The notes beneath the pieces were generated by a model. That model did not search any database and was not told the origin of the DNA. It saw only the letters and a program-made list of their open reading frames with translations. 33,993 bases of DNA from Halanaerobium congolense. GTDB taxonomy: Bacteria; Bacillota; Halanaerobiia; Halanaerobiales; Halanaerobiaceae. The DNA lies in contig NZ_SOEF01000030.1 of NCBI RefSeq assembly GCF_004366375.1, positions 1 to 33,993 of the forward strand, written 5' to 3'. Of the stretch, positions 18,550 through 26,617 are shown one piece after another (the first letter of the stretch is position 1; each line of letters starts with the position of its first letter). The position numbers and the translations under genes are program-made.

Positions 18550-19443
18550 TTATGCTGCAAATTTAATTCCTGAAACTAAGTTATTCAGGATGTTTTTATG
18601 ATAAACTGCTGGTGGTATTTTACCAACAGATGAATGTGGTCTTCTGTTATTGTATTTATCAATAAATTTAGCAATAGAATTCCTGCAGTGGGTTATGCTG
18701 CGGTAATGTTTTCTATAGACTTCACAATCCATCTCCCAGAGCTGGTTAGGTCCAGTTAGTTCATGTTTTTGTCTTAATTGATATTCTTTCGGTTTTGGTA
18801 CTATCTTATCCTGCAGGAGGTCTAAAACCTTCATAATGCGGTAAATTCGTTTGTGATTAACTTTTAGATTTTCTGTATAGTTCAGGTAATCAGTTACCAT
18901 TCTGTAGCCTAGATGAGGAGACTCATCACAGTAATCTTTAACCAGTTGAACAACATCTTCTTCTGGTACTAGATTACCATCTTTATCATAAGCTGGATGA
19001 CCAGTATAAAGTTGATCTTCAGTCTTATTATTTTCGTCTTGATCATTATTCTGACGGTAATAGTAAGTGCTTCTGGCTATATTAAAAGTTCGACATAGTT
19101 CTGTAATAGTATATTCTGATTTAAGCTGATTAATTATCTTAATTTTATCGGGAGTATTTAGTTCTGCCAGGGCTTTTTTTAGAATTTCCATCTGGACTTT
19201 CTGCTGACCAATGATTTTTTCCATCTCTTTGATTTGTTCATCTTTTTCTTTAAGCCTGGCTTCCTGTTCAGTAATAGAATCACCACTGAGCTTGCTCATA
19301 CCTCCATCTAAAAATTCATTCTTCCAGAGATAGATGGAGCTGCGGCTGACATCATATTCATCGACTAGATTAGATATTTTTTCGCCTTTGATAACTCGAA
19401 GAACAATTTCCATTTTTTCATCAGGATCATAAGTTTTAGCCAT
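18550..19443 (-). pseudogene. IS3-family transposase, OrfA+OrfB fused frame with the DDE core deleted
   Basis: A 297-aa frame. Residues 1-50 are the OrfA helix-turn-helix (DEKMEIVLRVIKGEKISNL) and 60-95 a leucine-zipper-like coil. From residue 105 there is an OrfB N terminus (HTH_21: LCRTFNIARSTYYYR, then SPHLGYRMVTDYL). The integrase core begins with NQLWEMD, giving the first catalytic aspartate. It jumps within about 20 residues to the terminal FIDKYNNRRPHSS motif, which normally lies some 120 residues later. The second Asp and the Glu are therefore gone. The ATG follows GGGGG with 9-nt spacing. The protein may bind its ends but cannot catalyse transposition. Confidence 0.85.
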
Positions 19444-19488
19444 TTGCTTTTACCCCCTATAATTATTATAAGATGTTTGATTGGTGTC

Positions 19489-19515
19489 TGTCCAATACTC
19501 TTAGGGGGCGTTACA
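19489..19515. repeat. Right terminal inverted repeat of the IS3-type element
   Basis: On the minus strand it reads TGTAACGCCCCCTAAGAG and then TATTGGACA, a well-formed IS3-type end with a terminal TG. It lies upstream of the transposase start. Confidence 0.6.
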
Positions 19516-19869
19516 TATTCAATAGTCAAAGTAAGAATAAAAAATCATTATTCACCGGCAGAAATTGAACAGCTCATTGGAAATCATTTAAAAGTTCCAG
19601 ATACTAAATATTGGAATTATGATAAGTTTGTTTGGAGAGGTGCTCATTTTGCTTGCTATAATTGTTATGAATTAGCTGATATAGAATATAGATCAATTTT
19701 TAAATCTAAAGTAGATTTATTAATTGCGTCTGTTTATAATAAAGATGTAAATTATTTTTCTAATATTGTTGAATCGGTATCTAGGGATGTACATTGTTAT
19801 TTTATTCAGGATAACAGTTCTAATTATGGAGATACTAGAGTGACTCAACCTACTAAGACTGCAGTATAA
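19516..19869 (+). pseudogene. Nitrilase-like domain fragment, possibly from a DRT type 1 (RT-nitrilase) protein
   Basis: The frame is open through the IS end but gene-like only from about 19519. It has a carbon-nitrogen hydrolase look: FACYNCYELADIEYRS (candidate catalytic cysteine), then VDLLIASVYNKDVNYFSNIV, then HCYFIQDNSSNYGD, in the order CYE / strand / QxN seen in nitrilases. The N-terminal part with the catalytic Glu and Lys is missing, removed at the IS boundary, and the C terminus stops early after TQPTKTAV. The wording YNKDVNYFSNIVES resembles, from memory, the nitrilase tail of class 1 UG reverse transcriptases (DRT1). No RT motif remains to confirm this. A stand-alone nitrilase is the alternative. 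Confidence 0.5.
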
Positions 19870-19873
19870 AAAA

Positions 19874-20279
19874 ATGTCCTGTGAATTATCCAATTGGGTT
19901 GGAAAAGCTTATAAAATCCCTCGTTCTTTAATTAAAGAGTCTGATGATAGAGCTGATCTACAAAATATTGGAGTATATTTTCTCTTTGGCAAAGATCCAA
20001 ATAACTAGTGAGGGTTTTGTAGTACTAAAAGGATCTAGAATGTCTAATAATACTGTTGATTCAGCTCAAAATTGGGTAATTAAAAAGAGAGAAGAGCTAT
20101 TAGAAAAAGAAATTGTAGTTGAAAATGATGAAAATTATATTTTCAAAAAAGACTATTTGCTTTCTAGTCCTTCAACTGCAGTTGCAATTGTTATGGGGAG
20201 AAATGCTAATGGTTTAAGAGAATGGAAATTAAAAAATGGAATGACCTTAAAAGAATTTGAACAGCCTGATGAAGAATAA
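19874..20279 (+). pseudogene. GIY-YIG nuclease/DUF4357 gene with internal deletion and frameshift
   Basis: From ATG 19874 one frame gives MSCELSNWVGKAYKIPRSL, ending GVYFLFGKDPNN and a stop at the tag near 20008. That is the start of GIY-YIG/DUF4357 proteins up to the first half of the GIY-YIG signature. The second frame, read from about 19990, gives KIQITSEGFVVLKGSRMS and runs to the stop at 20277-20279. It is the DUF4357 domain ending EWKLKNGMTLKEFEQ. The nuclease core between them, with the YIG, Arg and Glu motifs, is missing and the two parts are out of frame. Such proteins often accompany restriction systems. The product is dead. Confidence 0.7.
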
Positions 20280-20303
20280 ATTTTAATTATAAAAAAGAAA
20301 AAA

Positions 20304-20324
20304 CACCTGATAAAATATCAGGTG
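20304..20324. terminator. Strong bidirectional rho-independent terminator
   Basis: CACCTGATA and TATCAGGTG form a perfect 9-bp stem with an AAA loop. On the minus strand it is followed by TTTTTTCTTTTTT, a textbook terminator for the gene at 20409-20936. On the plus strand it is followed by CCTTCATAATTTTAATTTT, which could also stop transcription from the DUF4357 remnant. Confidence 0.85.
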
Positions 20325-20408
20325 CCTTCATAATTTTAATTTTGCCCATTTAAGGACTCTTTATAATTTTATTTTCTAAATTAATAATACTATTTTATCA
20401 GTCAATTG

Positions 20409-20936
20409 TCAAGCAGTTTCAAACAAAAATTCACTTATTTTTTGGTTAAGATCTGCTGGTTTTTCTTTGATGTCATATATAGATTTTTGTTCATTAATTC
20501 GCTGGATATCAATTGCTCTCATATCACTTAAATGAAGTCGAGAAGTTTTATCATTTTTAAAATCTTTAATTTTAATATCAATTTCAATTTTAGAATTAGG
20601 AGGATTAGAATTTTCTTTTACTGATGTTGTAGGAATAACCAAATATTTTGATCCAAAATCTTTTAATATATAGCAGTAATGACCACCATAAATTTCTTTT
20701 GGATATCCTCTTCTTAAATTAAAATATGCAATTTGTCCTGTGGTTGGCCTATTTGCTGGTTTTATTTTATAAAAAGAAGTTGATGGATTATTTGTTTCGT
20801 TAGGAACAATTATATTATAAAAAAAGTGTAGTTCTCTAATCCAATATTTTAATTCTCTAGCAAAACCGTTAATATCATAATTTTTAATTTTTTTGAGCGT
20901 AGCTTTAGCTTCCTTCATGTCATCAGTAAAACTCAT
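20409..20936 (-). CDS. PemK/MazF-like toxin-domain protein
   Basis: A 175-aa protein with an N-terminal helical extension (1-60) and a PemK/MazF-type SH3-like core. The core has PTTGQIAYFNLRRGYPKEIY (about 63-82), HYCYILKDF, YLVIPTTS (about 97-104) and a late SDMRAIDIQRI (about 137-147). These match strand order GDI-V / R-V-I / V-PLTS / D-x-x-R in MazF-type RNases, although the canonical GSEQ-G-RP is altered. The ATG has GGAGG 10 nt upstream. It is transcribed alone, opposite to its neighbours, with its own terminator. No small antitoxin gene lies beside it, which is unusual for MazF. It may be a defence effector or a non-toxic relative. Confidence 0.65.
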   Translation of the reverse strand: MSFTDDMKEAKATLKKIKNYDINGFARELKYWIRELHFFYNIIVPNETNNPSTSFYKIKPANRPTTGQIAYFNLRRGYPKEIYGGHYCYILKDFGSKYLVIPTTSVKENSNPPNSKIEIDIKIKDFKNDKTSRLHLSDMRAIDIQRINEQKSIYDIKEKPADLNQKISEFLFETA

Positions 20937-20999
20937 ATTTGGTTCACCTCCATTAAATTATATTAATTATAACATAATTTCTATAAAAAGGAAATAAAT

Positions 21000-21016
21000 T
21001 TCTGTAAATTTCAGAA
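21000..21016. promoter_or_regulatory. Dyad in the divergent promoter region between the PemK-like and mcrB-like genes
   Basis: TTCTGTAAATTTCAGAA has seven of eight symmetric pairs and could be an operator. It lies in the 113-bp divergent gap. A TATAAT for the minus-strand gene is at 20966-20971 with only a poor -35, and a TATTAT at 21017-21022 could serve the plus-strand gene. No regulator is encoded alongside. Confidence 0.3.
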
Positions 21017-21049
21017 TATTATACGGGAAAATAAAAAGAGGTAGATACA

Positions 21050-22486
21050 ATGTCATCAATTAAAGATTACTTAATCAAAATAGTTTCAGAATATAAAGAA
21101 GCAAGATTACACGAAGAATTTGCTGGGCATGAACTAGGAGACTTAATGCGACATCAGTTGCCAGAATTTCTAGAAGAAAAACTTTCTTCACATTATAAAA
21201 TAAATGATTATATAATCAAAGGCTCAATTGGAATGGGGAATTGGGCTAAAGTTCCCTGGCTTGCAATAATGAATAAAGATGTAACAACTACAACTCAAGA
21301 AGGGGGTTATGTAGTTTATCTCTTTTCACAAGATATGGAGAGAGTCTACTTAACCTTTAACCAGGGAGTAACTCGCAGTACCAAAGAAGAATTTATAAAT
21401 AACCGTGATAAATTAAGAGCTGAGATGGATTTAGATGGTTTTAAAACAGATAATGAAATTAATCTTGCTGAATCTGGTAAAGGTAAAGCTTATGAGTTAT
21501 CAAATATCTGTTATCAGAAATATTATGAACAATATTATTTAGAACTAGATGCAGTTGAAATTGAAACAGGAGAAGGAGTTTCTGAAAAGATGGATGACTT
21601 AAAACAAAAGAAAAACTAACTCAAATCAAAAACTACATCAAAGCTCAGGGTTATATCTATCCCGATAACCTAATTGAAAACTTCTATCTTTCTCTAAAAA
21701 CAAAGCCATTTGTCCTGCTTGCTGGTATCTCAGGTACAGGTAAAACAAAACTGGTAGAACTATTTGCCAGAGCAATTGGCTGCAGCTCAGAAAATGATCG
21801 CTTTAAGTTGATTTCAGTTAAACCAGACTGGAATGACAGTGCAGATCTTTTAGGTTACAGCAATATCAGAGGAGATTTTCAGCCTGGCCCGATCTTAGAA
21901 ACAATCAAAAAAGCTGCTGAAGATCCTGCTAATCCCTATTTAGTCTGTCTTGATGAAATGAACTTAGCCCGAGTGGAATATTATTTTAGTGACTTTTTAT
22001 CAAAGATGGAAACCCGTCACTATGATGGTGACCAGATAAAAACAGATAGGTTACTAAATGAAAATGATTTTGATCAAAATGACAGCAATGATTCTAAGGC
22101 TAGATACTCAAATCTACATATCCCGGACAACCTCTATCTCATTGGAACGGTTAATATGGACGAAACAACCCATCCATTCAGCAAAAAGGTATTAGATAGA
22201 GCAAATACAATTGAATTCAATCAGATCGATTTAACAGCCTTTTTGGAGGAAGATTATTCTGATCAGGCTCAGAGCTTAAAAGTCACTAATCAATTTCTAA
22301 AAACTAAGTATTTAAATCTAAAAGATCTGCTGCCTGCTAAAGAAGTTGAAGTCAGAAGAACAACAGAAGAACTGGAACTATTATCAGGCAAATCAGGAAA
22401 GCTTTAAGTATCCGGAGTCAGCAGAAAAAATAGCATATATGCTGCGGCGCTTTGAAGAAGATGGTTTTACTTCTTACTGGCTGTAA
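21050..22486 (+). pseudogene. McrB-like GTPase gene, broken by a frameshift and an internal deletion
   Basis: The first piece (21050-21619) is a MrcB N-terminal (DUF3578) domain with GSIGMGNWAKVPWLAIM near residue 57. It stops in an A-rich run. The reading shifts there and continues as KEKLTQIKNYIKAQGY into the AAA+ GTPase module. This has Walker A GISGTGKTK near 21730, LVCLDEMNLARVEYYFSDFL (Walker B and McrB signature) near 21950 and GTVNMDETTHPFSKKVLDRA near 22150. It ends at 22407 after VEVRRTTEELEL. In yet another frame FKYPESAEKIAYMLRRFEED ends at 22486, the usual McrB C terminus; some 100 codons before it are missing. No mcrC follows. A good ribosome-binding site (GAGG) precedes the ATG. 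No functional product is expected. Confidence 0.8.
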
Positions 22487-22516
22487 AAAAATATATTTTT
22501 TAAAAGAGGGGTTATT

Positions 22517-25500
22517 ATGTTTTATAAAGCTAATATTGATAAATCTAATAATATAAGAGAATATGAAGAAACTTTTATCAAATTAATTCCTAAAATATCA
22601 TTATTGGGGCAAATAGATTTAAATGAAAATCAAATAAATAATATTAGTGAGATTATGAAAGATAAAATAAAAATTTTAAATACAAATCCTTCTTATCTTA
22701 AACGAAAAGCTCCTATTACTACTGCACTCTTTTTGTTATATACCGGAATTAAAGATTATCAAGAGGGCAACTTCTGGGGACCTGTATATAAGGAACTTGA
22801 ATTAGAAGAGGACAATACACGGTTGCATGAAAAACTAGGAGAAGTATTTTATTATACCCTTGAAAAATATAATTTAATTAAATTGGACCCAGGTAGAAAT
22901 AAATATGTCAATCAAATACTGGCCCATGCTTTAATAGTTAATAATTATTTACAGGAGTATTTTGAGGAGTTTTTATATAAAGAATGTGGAGATTTCCTGG
23001 ATTTTTCTTTCACTATAGAAGATGTAGAAAAAAGAATTGTTAATATTCGTAAGGATCATAAAGGACATAAAAATTTATGTGAAGATATCTCTACTCTTAA
23101 AAATAAAACAAAAAATCTCAGAGCAAAAATTAATGATTATCAGCTTGCTTTAGAGAATCATCAACAATTAATAAAAATAAATAAACTTATTAAAAATAGA
23201 AATAATATAACAGAAATTGATCAATTATTGGAATTACCATCTGATTTTTTAGAACAAAAAACTAACAACCTTGCTGCTGTAGAAGGTGAAATAAGTAATT
23301 ATAAAGCTAAAATAATGGAAATTGAATCAATAAAGAAAAAAAGTAATGAATTACTTAAATTACAGAAAGAAGAGCAGCGAAAAATTAAAAATCTAAAAAA
23401 TAAGAAAGAAAAAATACAGGCTAAAATAAGAGAAGAAAGTAGTGGAATATTTGATCAAGAATTAGATTTAACAGTTGTCAAGGTAATAAAAAATATTAAT
23501 TTTGATGAACTTTCAATAAAATTGTCTAATTATAAGAAGTATAATAATTTTAAAATTGATGCTGAAACTCTTAAAGGTATTTTTAGTAAAATTATCTTTT
23601 GGTTTAAAAATCAATATTTCATTTTAAAAGGCGAAAAGAAAAAAATAAAAAGTGATATCCAGGAAATACTTAAAGATTTACCTTTAAAAAATCACATATA
23701 TAATGAACTACCATCAGTATTTTTTACTAAATTAAAGTCAATAAATGATTTAATATTAAAAAAAGGAAATATAGAAAATAAGGTAAATAAATCAAAAGAA
23801 ACTAATTCAACTTATCAAAAGAAATTAGAAGAGAAGCTTTCTTTTTTAGAGCCAGAAACAGGAATTAATTATTCGTTTATTGAAGCAGAATTAGCTAAAA
23901 AAGCAAAAATTATAGAAGAAAAAATTTCAGCTTTAATCTATCGAAAGCGTTCAGTGTTAGAAGAAATTAAAAATTATAAAATGAAATTAAATATCATTTC
24001 AGGAGATAAAGGTATTGAAATTGGGAAGAGTATTTTAGAAGAAGAAAGAAAACTGCGAAAGAAGTTAAATAAATTAAAAAAAGAATTAGATTATCAAGAA
24101 CATAAATTAAATAATTTGCTAGATATTGTTAGTTCTAAAAATAAAAATGAAATAAAAAATTTATTAATTCATTTAAAATCTGATTTAAAAAGCAAAAAGA
24201 AAAAATTGAAAACTGATCAAAAAAAATTAGAAGCCTATCCTGAGCGACTATATTCTTTAATTGAACCCAGCCGTATTTTTCTTTTTCAAGCTGAAGATAT
24301 AGCTGTAGATTTTGTATATAAATCTTTAATCACCTTAAAAAAAGAAAAAGATAATAAAAGTCCTTCAGTTCTGACAAATAGAATTAACGAAAGATTAAAA
24401 AAATGGTGGAATGACTTTGATAAAGCAAATTCCCCAAATGATAATGATGGAATTTATAATAAGAATCCATATTTAGAATATATTAATGAAAAAAATGAAT
24501 TATTAATTTCAGTACCAGAGCAAATAATAAAATATCCCCAATCCAATAAATTAAAACAGCCAATTTTAGTTATCAAAGATAAAGACAATGAAGTTATTAA
24601 AAAAATAAAACTTGATTTACAGGTTCATAAAAAAGATTTATTGAAAACTGAATTTAAAAAAATAAAGTTTCCTCAGAATCAGAAAATGATTTCTTTAGAA
24701 ATTATTTTTAAGGACGAAGTAATATTAGAAACTGAATTTGAACGAGAAAACTTCTATTTCTTGCAATCAAATAGAGTACTCTCGTTAAATCCTTTAGCTT
24801 ATCAGGAATTAGGTTTAATTTTAAAAAATAACTTTAAAATTGAGCCTCAAAATATTGTTATGCAGAAAGAAAGCTTATCTGGTAATTTTTCAGAATATTC
24901 CTATTATCAATTATGTATGGATGATCTTGAAATTTTAAATATACTAAATGAAAATGGTTTTGTGATTGAAACCTTTAAGAAGACCAACTATATAGAGCCT
25001 CAATTAATAGCAGGAGAGATCAGCAGCAATTTAAAAAGCAAAAATAAAAAAGTATATTTAGAAAAAGCACCAATTTTATTGTTTACTATTAAAGAATTAA
25101 CAAACCTAAGACTATGGCAGCTAAGGATATCAATAAATAAAGGTGAAAAAATTGTTAATATTAATTTAAGAAAATTAGAAAATCAGATTAAAATTAAAAA
25201 TAAGATGGTATATATTTATTTAAATAATTTCTTCAATTATAAATATGGCTTATATGAAGTAAGATTAAGAAAAAGAAGTTCAAAGCACAGTATGATTAAA
25301 AATATTGATTTTTCTTTTTTAGTTCTTCCTAAATTCAATATTAAGTATGATAAAGATGTTTATCCTCCAGTTATTAAGACAGAAGATTATGCTGAGGTAA
25401 AATTAAAGTTACCTGAGAATTATTATTTTGATTATGAAGATGGAGAAGTAGTCAGCAAAAATCAGCTGCTAAAAATACAATTTAATCCTGGAATTAAATT

Positions 25501-26617
25501 ATTGAATGGTTATTTTATTTCTGAAATCAAAGATAATGAATTTAAAGTTTCCTTATCCCTGATTATTCCTATTATTAAATGGGAAATAAAGAGTCCACAA
25601 TTAAATTTAACAGATCAAAGCAGAGTTAAAGAAATTTGGCATGAGGATCTATATAATCAGGAAGAAGCTCAACTTGCTATTAATAATATTGATAGATTTG
25701 ACTTTGATAATGCAGATTTGATTTTAAATAATGATCAACAAAAAATTAGATCTAAAAAATTAGGAAATAAACTCATCTTTGATTTAATGAGATTTGCTGA
25801 TGATATAAAAAATAGCAATAATTCAGTACAGGAGATATCTTTAAAAACAGGAAATGATAATGTTTATGATTTATTCAAGATTAGAACAAAATGGGAAATA
25901 ATAAATCCTTCTGTAAAATATAGAAAAGAGGAAAATATAGTTAAAATAGGATGGCAGCAGTTAGGAAGAGATCACGGTAAAAATATAATATTGTGGAATA
26001 AGAAGAGCAAAGAAAAGATTTTTTCTGAAGAAATCAATAACAATAATAAATTAATAGTCAATTTAAAGAAAAAAATACTTCCTAATCAATACCGGCTTCA
26101 ATTTAAAGAAAAAGATACCTGGAATTCAGGAGAGGCTAAATATCCAGCAGATAATACCTTGAATGTTTTTGATTTAACTATTGGAGATAAAAAGGATTTT
26201 ATTGCAGTTATTAAAGATAAAGGACTTGTTATAACTAAAGTAGAAGACGAAAATGGAGATAAATTTCCTTTAAACTATGATTATAAAATAACAGAAATTA
26301 GAGATGCTTCTAAATTAGAATTTGAAAATGAGGAAAGATATGAAGGAAATTTAATAATTTGTAATAAAAAAGACAACAATTTACAGCCTGAAAAATTAGA
26401 ATATAACCCTGTAAGTTTTTATTATAAATTCGAAAATTCTGTATTATCTCTTTTTGTTGATCGAGAAAAAGATGGTTTTACTTATTGTAAAAAATGTCAA
26501 AAATTATTTTGGGATACTATTGATAAAAATCATTCTGAATATAAGCACAGCAAATATCATATATTAGCTGTTAGATACTATGTTGACTATAATAGAATTA
26601 GTGAGGAGTTGAAATAA
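22517..26617 (+). CDS. 1366-aa coiled-coil protein of unknown function, partner of the DUF1998 helicase (DruH-like candidate)
   Basis: A long intact frame I do not recognise by name. Residues about 60-155 are a helical domain with ITTALFLLYTGIKDYQEGNF followed by W87. Residues about 165-600 are lysine/glutamate-rich coiled coil in several blocks. The second half (about 620-1310) is strand-rich, with segments such as YGLYEVRLRKRS that look like repeated beta-sandwich domains. The C terminus has a single CxxC with later histidines (YCKKCQKLFW, about 1332-1341), a possible zinc knuckle. There is no Walker motif and no signal or membrane segment. GAGGGG precedes the ATG. It runs directly into the DUF1998 helicase (the start of which overlaps the stop region). 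That pairing recalls Druantia type III, DruH plus DruE; homology to DruH is a guess. Confidence 0.6.
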   Translation: MFYKANIDKSNNIREYEETFIKLIPKISLLGQIDLNENQINNISEIMKDKIKILNTNPSYLKRKAPITTALFLLYTGIKDYQEGNFWGPVYKELELEEDNTRLHEKLGEVFYYTLEKYNLIKLDPGRNKYVNQILAHALIVNNYLQEYFEEFLYKECGDFLDFSFTIEDVEKRIVNIRKDHKGHKNLCEDISTLKNKTKNLRAKINDYQLALENHQQLIKINKLIKNRNNITEIDQLLELPSDFLEQKTNNLAAVEGEISNYKAKIMEIESIKKKSNELLKLQKEEQRKIKNLKNKKEKIQAKIREESSGIFDQELDLTVVKVIKNINFDELSIKLSNYKKYNNFKIDAETLKGIFSKIIFWFKNQYFILKGEKKKIKSDIQEILKDLPLKNHIYNELPSVFFTKLKSINDLILKKGNIENKVNKSKETNSTYQKKLEEKLSFLEPETGINYSFIEAELAKKAKIIEEKISALIYRKRSVLEEIKNYKMKLNIISGDKGIEIGKSILEEERKLRKKLNKLKKELDYQEHKLNNLLDIVSSKNKNEIKNLLIHLKSDLKSKKKKLKTDQKKLEAYPERLYSLIEPSRIFLFQAEDIAVDFVYKSLITLKKEKDNKSPSVLTNRINERLKKWWNDFDKANSPNDNDGIYNKNPYLEYINEKNELLISVPEQIIKYPQSNKLKQPILVIKDKDNEVIKKIKLDLQVHKKDLLKTEFKKIKFPQNQKMISLEIIFKDEVILETEFERENFYFLQSNRVLSLNPLAYQELGLILKNNFKIEPQNIVMQKESLSGNFSEYSYYQLCMDDLEILNILNENGFVIETFKKTNYIEPQLIAGEISSNLKSKNKKVYLEKAPILLFTIKELTNLRLWQLRISINKGEKIVNINLRKLENQIKIKNKMVYIYLNNFFNYKYGLYEVRLRKRSSKHSMIKNIDFSFLVLPKFNIKYDKDVYPPVIKTEDYAEVKLKLPENYYFDYEDGEVVSKNQLLKIQFNPGIKLLNGYFISEIKDNEFKVSLSLIIPIIKWEIKSPQLNLTDQSRVKEIWHEDLYNQEEAQLAINNIDRFDFDNADLILNNDQQKIRSKKLGNKLIFDLMRFADDIKNSNNSVQEISLKTGNDNVYDLFKIRTKWEIINPSVKYRKEENIVKIGWQQLGRDHGKNIILWNKKSKEKIFSEEINNNNKLIVNLKKKILPNQYRLQFKEKDTWNSGEAKYPADNTLNVFDLTIGDKKDFIAVIKDKGLVITKVEDENGDKFPLNYDYKITEIRDASKLEFENEERYEGNLIICNKKDNNLQPEKLEYNPVSFYYKFENSVLSLFVDREKDGFTYCKKCQKLFWDTIDKNHSEYKHSKYHILAVRYYVDYNRISEELK

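Larger units (their letters stand above)
18476..19515 (-). mobile_element. IS3-family element (internally deleted), boundaries from imperfect terminal repeats
   Basis: The right end, read inward on the minus strand, begins TGTAACGCCCCC and reaches TTGGACA after 27 nt. The left end, read inward on the plus strand, begins TGAGCTAGCCCC and reaches TTGGACA after 26 nt. CCCC and TTGGACA are shared and the rest is diverged. The element holds one minus-strand transposase gene. No clear target duplication is seen (left flank ends AAAAA, right flank begins TATTC). The flanks belong to two different genes, so this is a deletion junction rather than a simple insertion. The left boundary is uncertain by about 5 bp. 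Confidence 0.7.

Noticed and set aside
22517-26617. Reading the 1366-aa protein as McrC or as an SMC/Rad50-type ATPase
   Set aside because: It follows an mcrB-like gene and has long coiled coils, but I see no PD-(D/E)xK motif and no Walker A or ABC signature.
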